Shown: piece after piece, positions 1 to 8,347 of the stretch | Layout: each line of letters starts with the position of its first letter | Numbering within the stretch: the stretch's first letter is position 1 | DNA from: Discostella pseudostelligera | Lineage: Eukaryota; Bacillariophyta; Thalassiosirophyceae; Thalassiosirales; Thalassiosiraceae | Direction: 5' to 3' | Assembly: GCA_036940085.1 (NCBI GenBank) | Contig: JALLBK010000340.1 | Span: forward strand, 1 to 33,783 | DNA: 33,783 nt | Translations under genes and position numbers: made by a program | The notes under the pieces: model-generated | What the model was told of the DNA's origin: nothing | The model's database searches: none | What the model saw: only the letters and a program-made list of their open reading frames with translations

Positions 1-238
1 AGGAGGAGGAGGAGGAGGAGGAGGAGGAGGATGAGGAGGAGTAGGATGAGGAGGAGTAGGATGAGGAGGAGTAGGATGAGGAGTAGGATGAGGAGTAGGA
101 TGAGGAGTAGGATGAGGAGTAGGATGAGGAGGAGGATGAGGTGGAGTAGGATGAGGAGGAGTAGGATGAGGAGTAGGATGAGGAGGAGGATGAGGAGTAG
201 GATGAGGAGGAGTAGGATGAGGAGTAGGATGAGGAGTA
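1..238 (+). repeat. GA-rich minisatellite with no C on the plus strand
   Basis: Tandem array of 12-mers (AGGATGAGGAGT) and 15-mers (AGGATGAGGAGGAGT), preceded by pure AGG triplets at the window edge. The first C on the plus strand is at 239, so 238 nt are purine plus T only. It reads as repeated Met-Arg-Ser-Arg in one frame, but that is a by-product of the repeat and not evidence of a gene. The array continues to the left edge, so its full length is unknown. Confidence 0.95.
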
Positions 239-360
239 CTAGTAGTAGCATCCACTGATTGAGCATGAAGAAGGACTGGAGATGGAGAAGAAGGATAATT
301 TGCAATGCATAAGAAATAGGAATTCATATTATTAGTAGTGCTGGTGGTGCTCCTGATGGT

Positions 361-735
361 CCAACCACCCAATTACACTATAAATGGGTGCCAACAACCA
401 CCCATGTAATCAAACTAAGTAGCATTCTTGGTGCTTGGTGTTGATCACCCAATTACACTGTGAATGATGGGTGATGACTGATGACCACCAAACACCCAAT
501 TATGCTGAGAATGAATGTTTCTGACCTCCCAATTACACTGAGAATGGGTTCCAACCACCCAATTTGTCCTCTGAGCATCAGTGTTTTCCATCTTATTCCA
601 CATAAAACTGACAATGAGTGGTGTTGACCACTGAGAAAATGGGTGCCACAACCATCCAATTCCACGAACAATGGGTGCCAACCCCCCAATTCCACTGAGA
701 AGAATGGGTTGTGACCATCTAATTTGCTGATGATG
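361..735. repeat. Degenerate ~30-bp tandem/cluster repeat
   Basis: About eight diverged copies of a unit resembling CCCAATTACACTGAGAATGG followed by GTGCCAACCA, for example near 367, 448, 495, 530, 657 and 690. Spacing is irregular and several copies are truncated. The region is old and decayed. Translations across it show the repeat as a recurring Ser-Val-Ile-Gly or Val-Glu-Leu-Gly-Gly-Trp pattern, which explains why a long minus-strand frame stays open here. Confidence 0.75.
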
Positions 736-987
736 AAGATGAAGATGGTGATTGGAGCAGCATTCATGATAACGATGAGACATGAGACAACATGAAGATT
801 GAAGATAGTGGAGTAGCAAGTAGCAAAACCTGGAGCTGGAGCACCAGGATGGATGAGCATGTGGATGCTCACCTGAGGATGAGGATTGAAGATGTGCTTA
901 GTAGTAGTAAAGCAGGAAAAGGAGCAGGTGCAGTGATGTGGCAGAAGCAGGGTGGAGGATGTTGGGTAATGGGTAAGAGGGTGCAGC

Positions 988-1025
988 AACCAGGTCCACT
1001 GTGCCAGCAGGTGCCGGCCTGGTCC
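988..1025. repeat. Dispersed GGTCCAC / CTGGCC module, copy 1
   Basis: Contains CAGGTCCACTGTGCCAGCAG and GGCCTGGTCC. These are shared with copies near 1218, 1906, 2918 and 6360. The unit is short, GC-richer than its surroundings, and appears in either orientation because its core is palindromic. Confidence 0.6.
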
Positions 1026-1217
1026 TTCTTCATTCTCCTTTCTCCTTTGCTCAGCAAAAAGGAGGTCCATATCATCATCCATAGCAAGTACATAGTGTTG
1101 CTGTGGTGCTGTGTGCACCCAGGAGTCCTCAGTCCTCTGCCAGCCAGCACATGATCTGACATACTGGCTATCCTTGTGGTGGTGGTCTTTCTCTGTCAGC
1201 AGCAGGAGCCAGGCAGA

Positions 1218-1262
1218 TCCACTGCTGCTGTGCTGGCCTGGTCCTCCTTTGCTGGTCAGGTA
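1218..1262. repeat. Dispersed CTTTGCTGG(C/T)CAG module, copy 2
   Basis: Contains GCTGGCCTGGTCCTCC followed by TTTGCTGGTCAGG. The string GGCCTGGTCCTCCTTTGCTG recurs at 1950-1972 in copy 3. Confidence 0.7.
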
Positions 1263-1498
1263 GCATGCAGCCATAGCCAGCTGCTACTAGTACTATGACA
1301 ATTCACTATTCACGACAGACTTGGCCATGACTGAATACTGAATAGCCAGGAGTGAGGAGTGCTTCCACTGTCTTGAATGTCTTGTTGATTGTTGATGATG
1401 AGCTTAGTACACTCCTTGTTGTCAGGTGGCTGTTGCCGTCAGTGGCAGTGGCATAGCTACAAGCTCAATTACCTTGGTGGAATTCTCTTCTGCTACAA

Positions 1499-1572
1499 TT
1501 GGCTGCAGGTTGCTTGCTGCTGAATGAATTTCACCTTGGCTGCAGGTTGCTTGCTGCTGAATGAATTTCACC
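1499..1572. repeat. Perfect 37-bp tandem duplication
   Basis: Positions 1499-1535 and 1536-1572 are identical and directly adjacent. Each unit begins TTGGCTGCAGG and ends TGAATTTCACC. A perfect match in an otherwise decayed block suggests a recent duplication. No coding role is evident. Confidence 0.95.
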
Positions 1573-1905
1573 TGTAGCCTGTAGCTGATTGTGCACTGGG
1601 AACAATTGGAAACATGCTGGTTCTTGGATTGATGAGCTTCAGTGTTAATATCAGGATTATGGTGTGCTGGGCTGCATTGGCTTTGCTGTCATGTCTATGA
1701 TAGATGCACAACTCATTCTTCGAGAAAAACATCTGATCTCCAAGAGACATTGCAGTGATGAAAGCTGCTACTCAATCACCAAACACCAGAATTTGTGGCA
1801 GCTTCTGACAGAATTGACCCTCCTCAATATCTGCAGCCAAGGCAATCATCTCAGCAGTATCATTATTCACCTTGTTGCTCTTCACATCATTGTTCCTTTG
1901 GTGAT

Positions 1906-1990
1906 GGCCCCGGTCCTTCTCTACCAGTAACCAGACCACTGTGCTGGATACTACTGGCCTGGTCCTCCTTTGCTGGCCAGCAAGAAAGCA
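1906..1990. repeat. Dispersed CTTTGCTGGCCAG module, copy 3, with 14-bp palindrome
   Basis: Contains GGCCTGGTCCTCC then TTGCTGGCCAGCAA, a perfect 14-bp palindrome in the middle of the module. It shares a ~20-nt exact string with copy 2. Confidence 0.7.
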
Positions 1991-2077
1991 GAGGGCCACA
2001 GCTCCAGTTAGAACAGACCAGAGATGCTGGAGGAAGCTGGAACTATCTTTTGGAAAACAGAAATATGGGGTGATGGT

Positions 2078-2235
2078 GGGTTTACTGGTAGAATGACGAA
2101 TGGATGGGCTGGTGGTGATGGTGGTGGGTTTCCTGATAGAACGAATGGATGGGTCGAGGGTGATGTTGGGTTTGCGGGTAGACCAACAATGGATGGGCTG
2201 AGGGCACTTTGCTGGTAGACCAAATGGATGGGTCA
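2078..2235 (+). repeat. ~42-bp minisatellite, about four copies
   Basis: Four diverged copies start near 2079 (GGGTTTACTGGTAGAATGAC), 2127 (GGGTTTCCTGATAGAACGAA), 2169 (GGGTTTGCGGGTAGACC) and 2209 (TTTGCTGGTAGACC). Each contains AATGGATGGG. The first copy is a few bases longer. Period about 41-48 bp. All copies are open in one plus frame as Gly-Phe-x-Gly-Arg-x-x-x-Gly-Trp. The surrounding open frame is only 64 codons and has no other support. Confidence 0.8.
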
Positions 2236-3939
2236 AGGGTGATTCACCACCACCATGGAATGCAATTGGAGGATGCACTGAGGGTGATGGGTGATGGTGA
2301 GATAGTCAGTAAAAAGAATACAAAACATGCATTATGATCCTCAGCCTCAGGATCATGATTGTTCATGTGATATAGAGTAAATTCTTTGCATGTGACACTT
2401 GATCTTGGTCCTCTTCTCAGCTGTGCTTCAATCTGCTGTGGCTCCTGTAAAGGATTTTCTTGATGCATAAAATATTGCCATGGCAAAAATCAAGAGGGAT
2501 CTCTCCACTCAGAAGAGTTACAAGGCAATGGCATGGGGACAACTCTCCTCATTTGGTCATTTGAAGTTATGCACCACACAAGTAGTGCAGAAGTATCAAG
2601 GCTCAATGCAGCAATGCTGGAGACTGGAGAAGGGCAATTTAATCAAGTGCCTCCACAAGACTTATGAGTCAAAGAGGGGGGAGGCAATAGCCTTCATGAC
2701 TGGATGTAGGAGTGGTGATGCCACTTCCTCCAACTTCTTTGTTGGCTGCAGTGGGGGAATATTCATATATATTTCCTGTGATGACATGTCGTTGATGCTG
2801 ATGACAATGACAACATGAGAGATTAGAAGTCGGAACGGCGTCATTTTCCTTGGAAATGATGGTAATGAGTTGTTCCATATATTAACAGGGACCACGACAT
2901 GTTGATATGCCAATCCAACCTTTGCTGGCCAGCAGGACCACTCAACCCCTGGACCTTGTCCTTTGCTGGCCAGGTCCACTTAAGCCCTGGACCTCCTTTG
3001 CTGACCAGGTCCACAGCAGGCCACTGCATCTTTCAAGAACAAGCAGAAATCCTCCTGCTCCTCCTGCTTCTCATTCTTGCCCTTCCCTTCATCACAAGAT
3101 TCGATATCCAACAGAACAGAGTCACTCTTTGCAGTGATGGCATTGTGAATGCAAATGCATTCTTTGAGCATATGATCATTCTTTCCACCCTTGGGACCCA
3201 TTGGCTAGTTGAGCATGTTGCAAAGCTTGAAGTGCCAATGATGCTTGAGGTCACCTACATCCTACATTATTTCATGCTCTGCTTCTCCCAATACTTCCTT
3301 GTACCTCTAGGCAACAAAGAATTCCCATTGCAAATGACCATTCAGTAGATGCTCATCCTCGTTGATGCTGATGAGAAGATTGTTCTTGTAGTTGCCTGCC
3401 ATGATGGTGCTGTTTGATGCATAGAGTTGGAAGGATGCTAGGTGATGGGTAAATAGTTGGATGATGAGTTGTGATTTTATGAGTGCAAAGTTGATTGTTG
3501 AGTAGTGACAGCGATGTGGCCATCAAGCATACTAATCCAATGCACGATTCACTCAAATCCACAGTCATAATTCTTCTCTAGGAGGCTTGCTCATGCTGGA
3601 ACCACTGCACCCTGACTGTGAGAATACAATCCATGATAATTGTCTATGTTTGCTGTTTGTGAGGAGCTGGAATCATGAAGTCATCAGATGGATCAAGGAG
3701 GATATGGAGAGGAGGCTGTCATGGTTATGGTGTGATATGCATGTTTTGCATATTTGGACAGAATTTGGAGACTTGGTTTGGGAACAAGCTCCAGATTTGG
3801 GAGGGGGGGTACATGAGGAAGGGGCAGCCAGGTCTGTCTGGACCACCGTCTGTACATTGGTTTGGGCATTTAGAATGGTTTGGAACAGTATGAGCAAATT
3901 TACACAGGCACCCATTGACAATTGACAAGTAGTCGTAGT
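2236..3939. other. Gene-poor stretch without a supportable gene
   Basis: No convincing gene. An ATG-initiated plus frame at 2480-2818 (112 codons) has a good start context (TGCCATGG) and unbiased composition but no recognisable domain. Other frames of 60-150 codons overlap it on both strands. The stretch has few CpG dinucleotides, and a cluster of dispersed-repeat copies lies at 2918-3025. It may contain remnants of mobile or decayed genes that cannot be identified by eye. Confidence 0.5.
2918..3025. repeat. Dispersed module cluster, copy 4 (three units)
   Basis: Three successive units: TTTGCTGGCCAGCAGGACCA, then CTTTGCTGGCCAGGTCCAC, then CTTTGCTGACCAGGTCCAC, separated by CCCTGGACC. TGCTGGCCAGCA is a perfect 12-bp palindrome. 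This is the densest copy of the family in the window. Confidence 0.75.
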
Positions 3940-4117
3940 TACAGAGGAGAGAACCCTTGGTTCCTCCTCTTTGCCATTTTTCTTGCTTCCATTAGGTAAT
4001 CCTGCAACATGAGTGAAGTCACATCTCCAATCAGCAACCCCAAGACATTGGTAGTGCAACAGCTCATCAACCGATGCTTTTTCATTTTGCATTTGGATTG
4101 GCATTCTTGATTAAATC
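3940..4117 (-). pseudogene. Decayed coding fragment, left of inserted element
   Basis: The minus strand reads a non-repetitive peptide with segments such as VDELLHYQCLGVADW and FTHVAGLPNG, up to the inserted element boundary. When the element and one AAATC duplication are skipped, the minus-strand frame from the right flank (MKDTVVDL) runs on as IKNANPNAK into this fragment, with a frame change just afterwards. I infer one old gene split by the insertion. The family is unknown to me. Confidence 0.45.
4113..4117 (+). repeat. Candidate target-site duplication (left), AAATC
   Basis: AAATC lies immediately outside the left inverted repeat. The same five bases lie immediately outside the right inverted repeat at 5527-5531. 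Five bases alone could match by chance, but removing the element plus one copy restores continuity of a minus-strand frame. Confidence 0.6.
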
Positions 4118-4175
4118 AAGAGAAATCAGTTCAAATATACTCACCTTCGACCAAACATTATTTCGTCGATTTCAC
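4118..4175 (+). repeat. Left terminal inverted repeat (58 nt)
   Basis: Matches the reverse complement of 5469-5526 at 57 of 58 positions; the mismatch is CTTCGACC here against CTTGGACC in the partner. It contains ATACTCACC, and ATACTC(A/G)C-like motifs recur inside the element near 4267 and 4429 and, inverted, near 5415. Confidence 0.92.
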
Positions 4176-4640
4176 ATTCCTTTTTGGGATTAGTTCTCAT
4201 GTTTCACCAGAATTAGTTCATATCTTTCACTTTATATTAGTTCAGGTAACTCACTATGTTATTTAAAACATACTCGCATTGCTTCCATAGCATGCTTTCC
4301 ATACACACTTTCAATTTTAAATATTTGTGTCCAACTAATATCGCCACAAATTTGAGGGAGGGATTTGGCAGGAAAAGTCCTATTAAAATTGGGGGAACAG
4401 TCCTACTAAAATTGCCGCAAAACATAGATACTCACATTTCTTCCATAGTAGAGAGGTGTTGTCGAATGCAGTCTAGGTAATAACTACTTGGTTAACAGTA
4501 ATTACTATCGTTGCCTGGGACCAACTGGTTGCAGACAACTCAGTGACATCAAAGAAACATTCATCTTATTCATATCTAGACTCTAAATCCCCCCAGATTC
4601 ACCATCAACATTCGCGTTAGTATCCTCCTCCTCTGGCACA

Positions 4641-5081
4641 TTATCTTGCGTACTTTTTGGTGGCTGGAAGCTTGTGGTCATCAATATTATTGTTGCCACT
4701 GTCATCATCGCCGTCGTCACATATTTTCTCTGTATTTATTGCACGAGCAGCCAATAGAATAATCACATCACCACCAGCGAGAGTGGAGGGAGTGGACGTC
4801 GTAGGAAGGGAATTCACTGTGCGAGGGGGAGTATTGAGAGCGTGTGCTTTGGACAATGCAATACTGGCATTTCGGGCAAGACGCTTGGTGGGTGCGCACT
4901 TTGCGGGTTGACAGGCACGCTTGTTATCTTGGTTCAGGACAGTCGATGTCTCTGGATCTGGGGGAGGTCATATTGGCGTCACTGGATCTGGGGGACAACG
5001 TGCACGGGTAGTGCGTCACTTTGACAGAGTCTGCGCCTCAGGCTCATCACTGGGAGGACGCGGCTTCTTCTTTGGCGGCAT
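4641..5081 (-). pseudogene. Decayed element-encoded frame with two in-frame TGA codons
   Basis: From ATG at 5081 one frame runs 147 codons to TAA at 4641, interrupted only by two TGA codons (22nd codon, just after TLSK, and 36th, just after VTPI). It begins MPPKKKPRPPSDE, which is Lys/Pro-rich and nuclear-localisation-like. Two related blocks follow, CPPDPVTP and PPPDPETS, then a longer tail with an acidic DDGDDDSGNNN stretch. Both TGA codons are followed by arginine- or proline-rich sequence and could derive from CGA by C-to-T change. No intron that I could draw removes both stops in frame. The function of the intact protein is unknown. Confidence 0.55.
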
Positions 5082-5468
5082 AGTGGGTGAGTATGCTTAT
5101 GGTGGATGGTAATGGAGGATCTTGGAGGATATTGGAAGTACTCTTGATGCATTGAGTGAAATAATAGTGAAATACTGTGAAATAAAGGAACTAATTGTGT
5201 GTTGGTTTGGTGAGAACACCTTCCCGCCATAATTATTTGGTGACAGAAATGTAGCCAAGGTAAAATCATAATTATTTATGAATGAATATGAGTACTTCCA
5301 AGACAGAACTACATAAAAATATGTATGACATAATTAATTATTAGTAAACATGTGTGCACATGTAGTTCGTTGCACTAAACGATACTAGTGAACTAATTAA
5401 TAGACATTTAGTGAGTATACATGGGATAATTACATTTTGAGGAATGCATTTTCATATTCAACATGATG

Positions 5469-5526
5469 GTGAAATCGACGAAATAATGTTTGGTCCAAGG
5501 TGAGTATATTTGAACTGATTTCTCTT
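5469..5526 (-). repeat. Right terminal inverted repeat (58 nt)
   Basis: Inverted partner of 4118-4175, with one mismatch in 58. It is followed directly by AAATC (5527-5531). Confidence 0.92.
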
Positions 5527-6300
5527 AAATCAACAACAGTGTCTTTCATGACAGCTGCAGCCCATTCCACATTCAATACGACTACTCTCTGGTGGCAAAA
5601 CAACGAATGAAGGATACTGGCCATGCATTGTGGTTAATGTCCTCAACAACTGCAATAGTAGTACCAAGCTGAGACTTGGCCCCTGGCAAATATATGTGAA
5701 GTCACATGAATTTTGTCAAAATATTCTTCCTTGAAAATCTGTGCATCCAGATTGAATTTGTAGGTGCCATCTTAAGCTACAAACAAAATAATGATGCTAA
5801 AGCACCTTGATGGTTTCAACCATGTCCTTGTATAAACTAGCACTGGCAAATATGCAAAGAAATGATCACTGATCACTGGGGCTTACTTAGCAACCATCTT
5901 TCATTAAACTGTTGAGAATCACTGCGTATGCTACCTTCTGGTCCTTCTTCATAATTCATAACATCCTGATGCTCCCAATAGCCAATAATGACAGAAGTAT
6001 TTATCCTTTGTGGCTGACTTGCCAGTGCACTTGGTGATGCATCGAGCAACAAGCTTGTTCAAGTTCAAGTATCCAGTCTGCATAGGAGTACACTCAATAT
6101 TTGGATCTGAGTTAATCTCCCACCATGCCATATCAAGGGGTGCCATCTTGCTGTGCCATAAAGATATTGCAAAGAATGACTGAGGAAGCAGCACACTCCT
6201 GTTCTCAACAGCTGATGTTAACTCCCCAAGGAGGAATAAGCAACAAAAGGCAGATGTAAGAAAAGATATGGGTGGAAGAAGCCACCAATGAGAGCTCATC
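5527..6300 (-). pseudogene. Decayed coding region, right of inserted element
   Basis: Read 6300 to 5527 on the minus strand, several frame-shifted segments look coding: MAPLDMAWWEINSD, KLVARCITKCTGKSATKD, then NYEEGPEGSIRSDS, then GTYKFNLDAQIFKEEYFDKI, then QLGTTIAVVEDINHNAWPVS, then VEWAAAVMKDTVVDL at the element edge. At least three frame changes and several stops separate them. Composition is unlike the surrounding repeats. I infer an old gene, probably itself from a repeated or mobile family, disrupted before or after the TIR element inserted. No family is recognised. Confidence 0.45.
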
Positions 6301-7834
6301 CATTGATCATGTCGATACTAACAGGACAAAATACAGGTAGGTCGTGGTCACAAACCCATCCTCTGCTGGCCAGAAACAGGTCCACAGCTGGCCAGAAGGT
6401 CCTGGTCCAGGGTTCAGTGTCATGTCAGACTAGTTAGTAGTATGTGGTGATGCCATGAACATGAGTGTGAGTAATATGTGGCTATCATCCACATGTTCTG
6501 GTTTTGGATTTCCTACATTGTCTTGCTGTTCTCACTTCTTCATTGTCATGAATGATTAAGAAAGAGGTTTGAGTTTCTTAATTTCTACTTCTTGGCTTTA
6601 TGGGACTGGGACTGTGTCATCACTAACCACCCACATAAATGATGCCCAAAGCATTTTGCCTGCTGCTTGGCCAATTTCTCTTCTTGTAGAGTTTAGAGTG
6701 TGGTACAGAAGAATTGAGTTAATACCACCAATGACTGCCTGCTGCCCATTGTATTAAGAAGAGCTGTATCCTACGTCTTACTGTGTCCTTTCTTTGGTCC
6801 ATGCACCCCCTATTACCTATTAGTGGTAGCTAAGTAAAAGTAAAATGTCAAGATAAAAATTTAACTGAGTAGGCACCAGCATTGTAGTTACTAGTATCAA
6901 AAAATGAAACCAAGAATCATCAGCAGCTTCTCCAGCTCACGACCAACAGACAAAATTAGGTTGCTGTCTTCTGTCTTTCTTTTTTTCTTGGGACTCAGGA
7001 TTATGACAGCAAAGATGTTATATCAGTACCAATCCTGTGATCTGGGGTGATGCTGATTGCATATGGTCATCCTTGACTTCTTGACAAGATTGTCTTTCTC
7101 AATTTCTAGCACAAGTACCACAACCACAGAACAAAGAAGATCCTCCAGAAACAACAAGAGGAGCTTGGTACTGTTCTTGCTAGGTAAAGTAGCATCAGAC
7201 ACTGCTTGTTCCTTGTTCTCATTCTTGATTCTTGATATGAATCATCATAGCACTGTCCATTGAGTTTGAAAAAGTCACTGCTGATGTGGCAATGATGTCC
7301 ATGGCATAGTAGAGTAGTAAGATGAGTAAGATGGTAATGAACAATTTTGAACTTCTTTGAAATGACCATCACACTGCTGATCATTCTTGTTCAAATTCTT
7401 GTGCAAACCTTGTTGGGGGCTACAGCAAAGCTCCATGGTTCTGCTTGTGCTTTGTGCATGACATGTGCTGGTGGCACTATGACTGGTATTCTTGGTTATT
7501 CGATCACCCAGCATCGTCTAGCAGTAGCACAGCATTGTGATGATGAGGAATAAAGAAGTACTAGGACCTTCCTCTTGCTCTTGGTGCTGCTGTTCTTGAA
7601 GGAGGCAGAAGAAGGCAGGAAGGATTCATCCTCCACTGCTCTGCATAGCAATAAAGTAGTACAACCAACTAATACTAGTACTAATAGGGGTGGCACTACA
7701 TCATGATACTCTAGAGAGAGGAGGGAGCACCACCACCACACAACCCACCGCAATAGCAACCTAGAACCTAGCAACACCACCACTCTGGACAGACATATAG
7801 GTCTTGTATTGCACTGATGCTCGAACTGAACAGT
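6301..7834. other. Gene-poor, CpG-poor stretch
   Basis: No supportable gene. A copy of the dispersed module (CTCTGCTGGCCAG, AGGTCCACAGCTGGCCAG) lies at about 6360-6412. Frames of 60-95 codons exist on both strands, but several lack an ATG and none has recognisable motifs. CpG is very rare (about 6 per kb by eye), unlike the gene-dense part of the window. Confidence 0.6.
6360..6420. repeat. Dispersed CTGGCCAG module, copy 5
   Basis: Contains CTCTGCTGGCCAG, CAGGTCCACAGCTGGCCAG and GGTCCTGGTCCAGG, the same building blocks as the copies at 988, 1218, 1906 and 2918. Confidence 0.65.
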
Positions 7835-7907
7835 TCTCTGATAGCTCAGTCGGTAGAGCGCGAGACTGTTAATCTTGAAGTCGTGGGTTCGATCCCCACT
7901 CGGAGAG
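7835..7907 (+). tRNA. tRNA-Asn (anticodon GTT)
   Basis: A complete intronless cloverleaf folds by hand. The acceptor arms TCTCTGA and TCGGAGA pair over seven bases with one G-T. The D-stem is GCTC/GAGC with loop AGTCGGTA. The anticodon stem is CGAGA/TCTTG with loop CTGTTAA. The T-stem is GTGGG/CCCAC with TTCGATC. The anticodon at 7868-7870 is GTT (Asn), and the discriminator base is G. No CCA is encoded, as expected for a eukaryotic gene. The internal A box (TAGCTCAGTCGG) and B box (GGTTCGATCCC) are intact. Confidence 0.97.
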
Positions 7908-7914
7908 CGTCTTC

Positions 7915-7919
7915 TTTTT
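7915..7919 (+). terminator. RNA polymerase III T5 terminator of tRNA-Asn
   Basis: Five T residues begin 8 nt after the end of the tRNA, the usual Pol III stop. A TACTTTT-type short repeat follows at 7935-7957. Confidence 0.8.
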
Positions 7920-7957
7920 AGGTAGGAGTATCATGACTTTTTACTTTTTACTTTTTA

Positions 7958-7963
7958 CACGTG
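7958..7963 (+). promoter_or_regulatory. G-box CACGTG, upstream of RtcB gene
   Basis: CACGTGGC, one of two copies in the 440-nt region between the tRNA and the RtcB start; the other is at 8010. The 8-mer also occurs upstream of the kinase at 11076. It is a possible bHLH or bZIP site, inferred from recurrence only. Confidence 0.4.
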
Positions 7964-8009
7964 GCAGACAGTTGGCGGGCATGGCGAGCGAGTGAGTTTA
8001 TCTTGCTTC

Positions 8010-8015
8010 CACGTG
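8010..8015 (+). promoter_or_regulatory. G-box CACGTG, second copy upstream of RtcB gene
   Basis: TTCCACGTGGCGTC, 338 nt upstream of the chosen ATG. TTCCACGTGGC is identical to the copy at 11074-11083 before the kinase gene. Confidence 0.4.
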
Positions 8016-8347
8016 GCGTCGGAGAAGATCCATCTGGTGCGAAGGACAGACTCCACCCAATTTGGCGAATATTCGTACGAATAGACTGTATCATTTATCG
8101 CGTAATGTGATTGTATGGGAGCTTGCAGCGCCTTCCCTCCACAGAGAACACCATGACGACGACGGACGACGACGACGGACGACTAGATACCATACGATTA
8201 CGATGGCAGCCGCTTCGTATGGTATGGTTCCTTCGTCGCGGACACCAAGCACTACCGACTTCTCCATCGCCCCAGTACTATAGATACAGATAGGCAGCAT
8301 TAGCAACGTTGGCAAGGCAAGAGGCGTGGTATCCAGATCTAACAACC

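Larger units (their letters stand above)
453..1274 (-). other. Long open frame (273 codons) over repeats, doubtful gene
   Basis: An ATG-initiated minus-strand frame of 273 codons. It starts inside a copy of the dispersed CTTTGCTGGCCAG-type repeat and ends in the ~30-bp repeat cluster. It includes hydrophobic and His/Ser-rich stretches but no domain I recognise. Overlapping frames on both strands are also open, as expected in CpG- and stop-poor repeat DNA. I keep it only because its length is unusual for this block; it is probably not a protein gene. Confidence 0.12.
4118..5526. mobile_element. 1.4-kb terminal-inverted-repeat element
   Basis: Bounded by 58-nt inverted repeats (4118-4175 and 5469-5526) that differ at one position. 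The outer ends read AAGAGAAATCAG inward. AAATC flanks both sides as a candidate 5-bp target duplication. The interior has AT-rich arms and a GC-richer centre holding one decayed minus-strand frame (4641-5081). By hand count there are about 39 CpG in 1409 bp, against roughly 6-9 per kb in the flanks, which fits a recent arrival. No transposase motif is visible, so it is probably non-autonomous and needs an enzyme encoded elsewhere. I cannot assign a superfamily. Confidence 0.8.

Noticed and set aside
4641..5081. TGA codons as selenocysteine in the element ORF
   Set aside because: Diatoms do make selenoproteins, but both TGA lie in Lys/Pro-rich low-complexity sequence with no redox motif, and CGA-to-TGA decay explains them better.
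4641..5081. An intron removing both TGA codons
   Set aside because: GTGACG to CCCCCAG would remove them, but the resulting phase does not match the downstream frame.
7496..7783. Small secreted-like protein on the minus strand
   Set aside because: The frame has no ATG and lies in CpG-poor DNA with many open frames.
8309..8347. RtcB start at 8309
   Set aside because: It is a TTG codon. ATG at 8348 has a good context and is the first ATG in frame.
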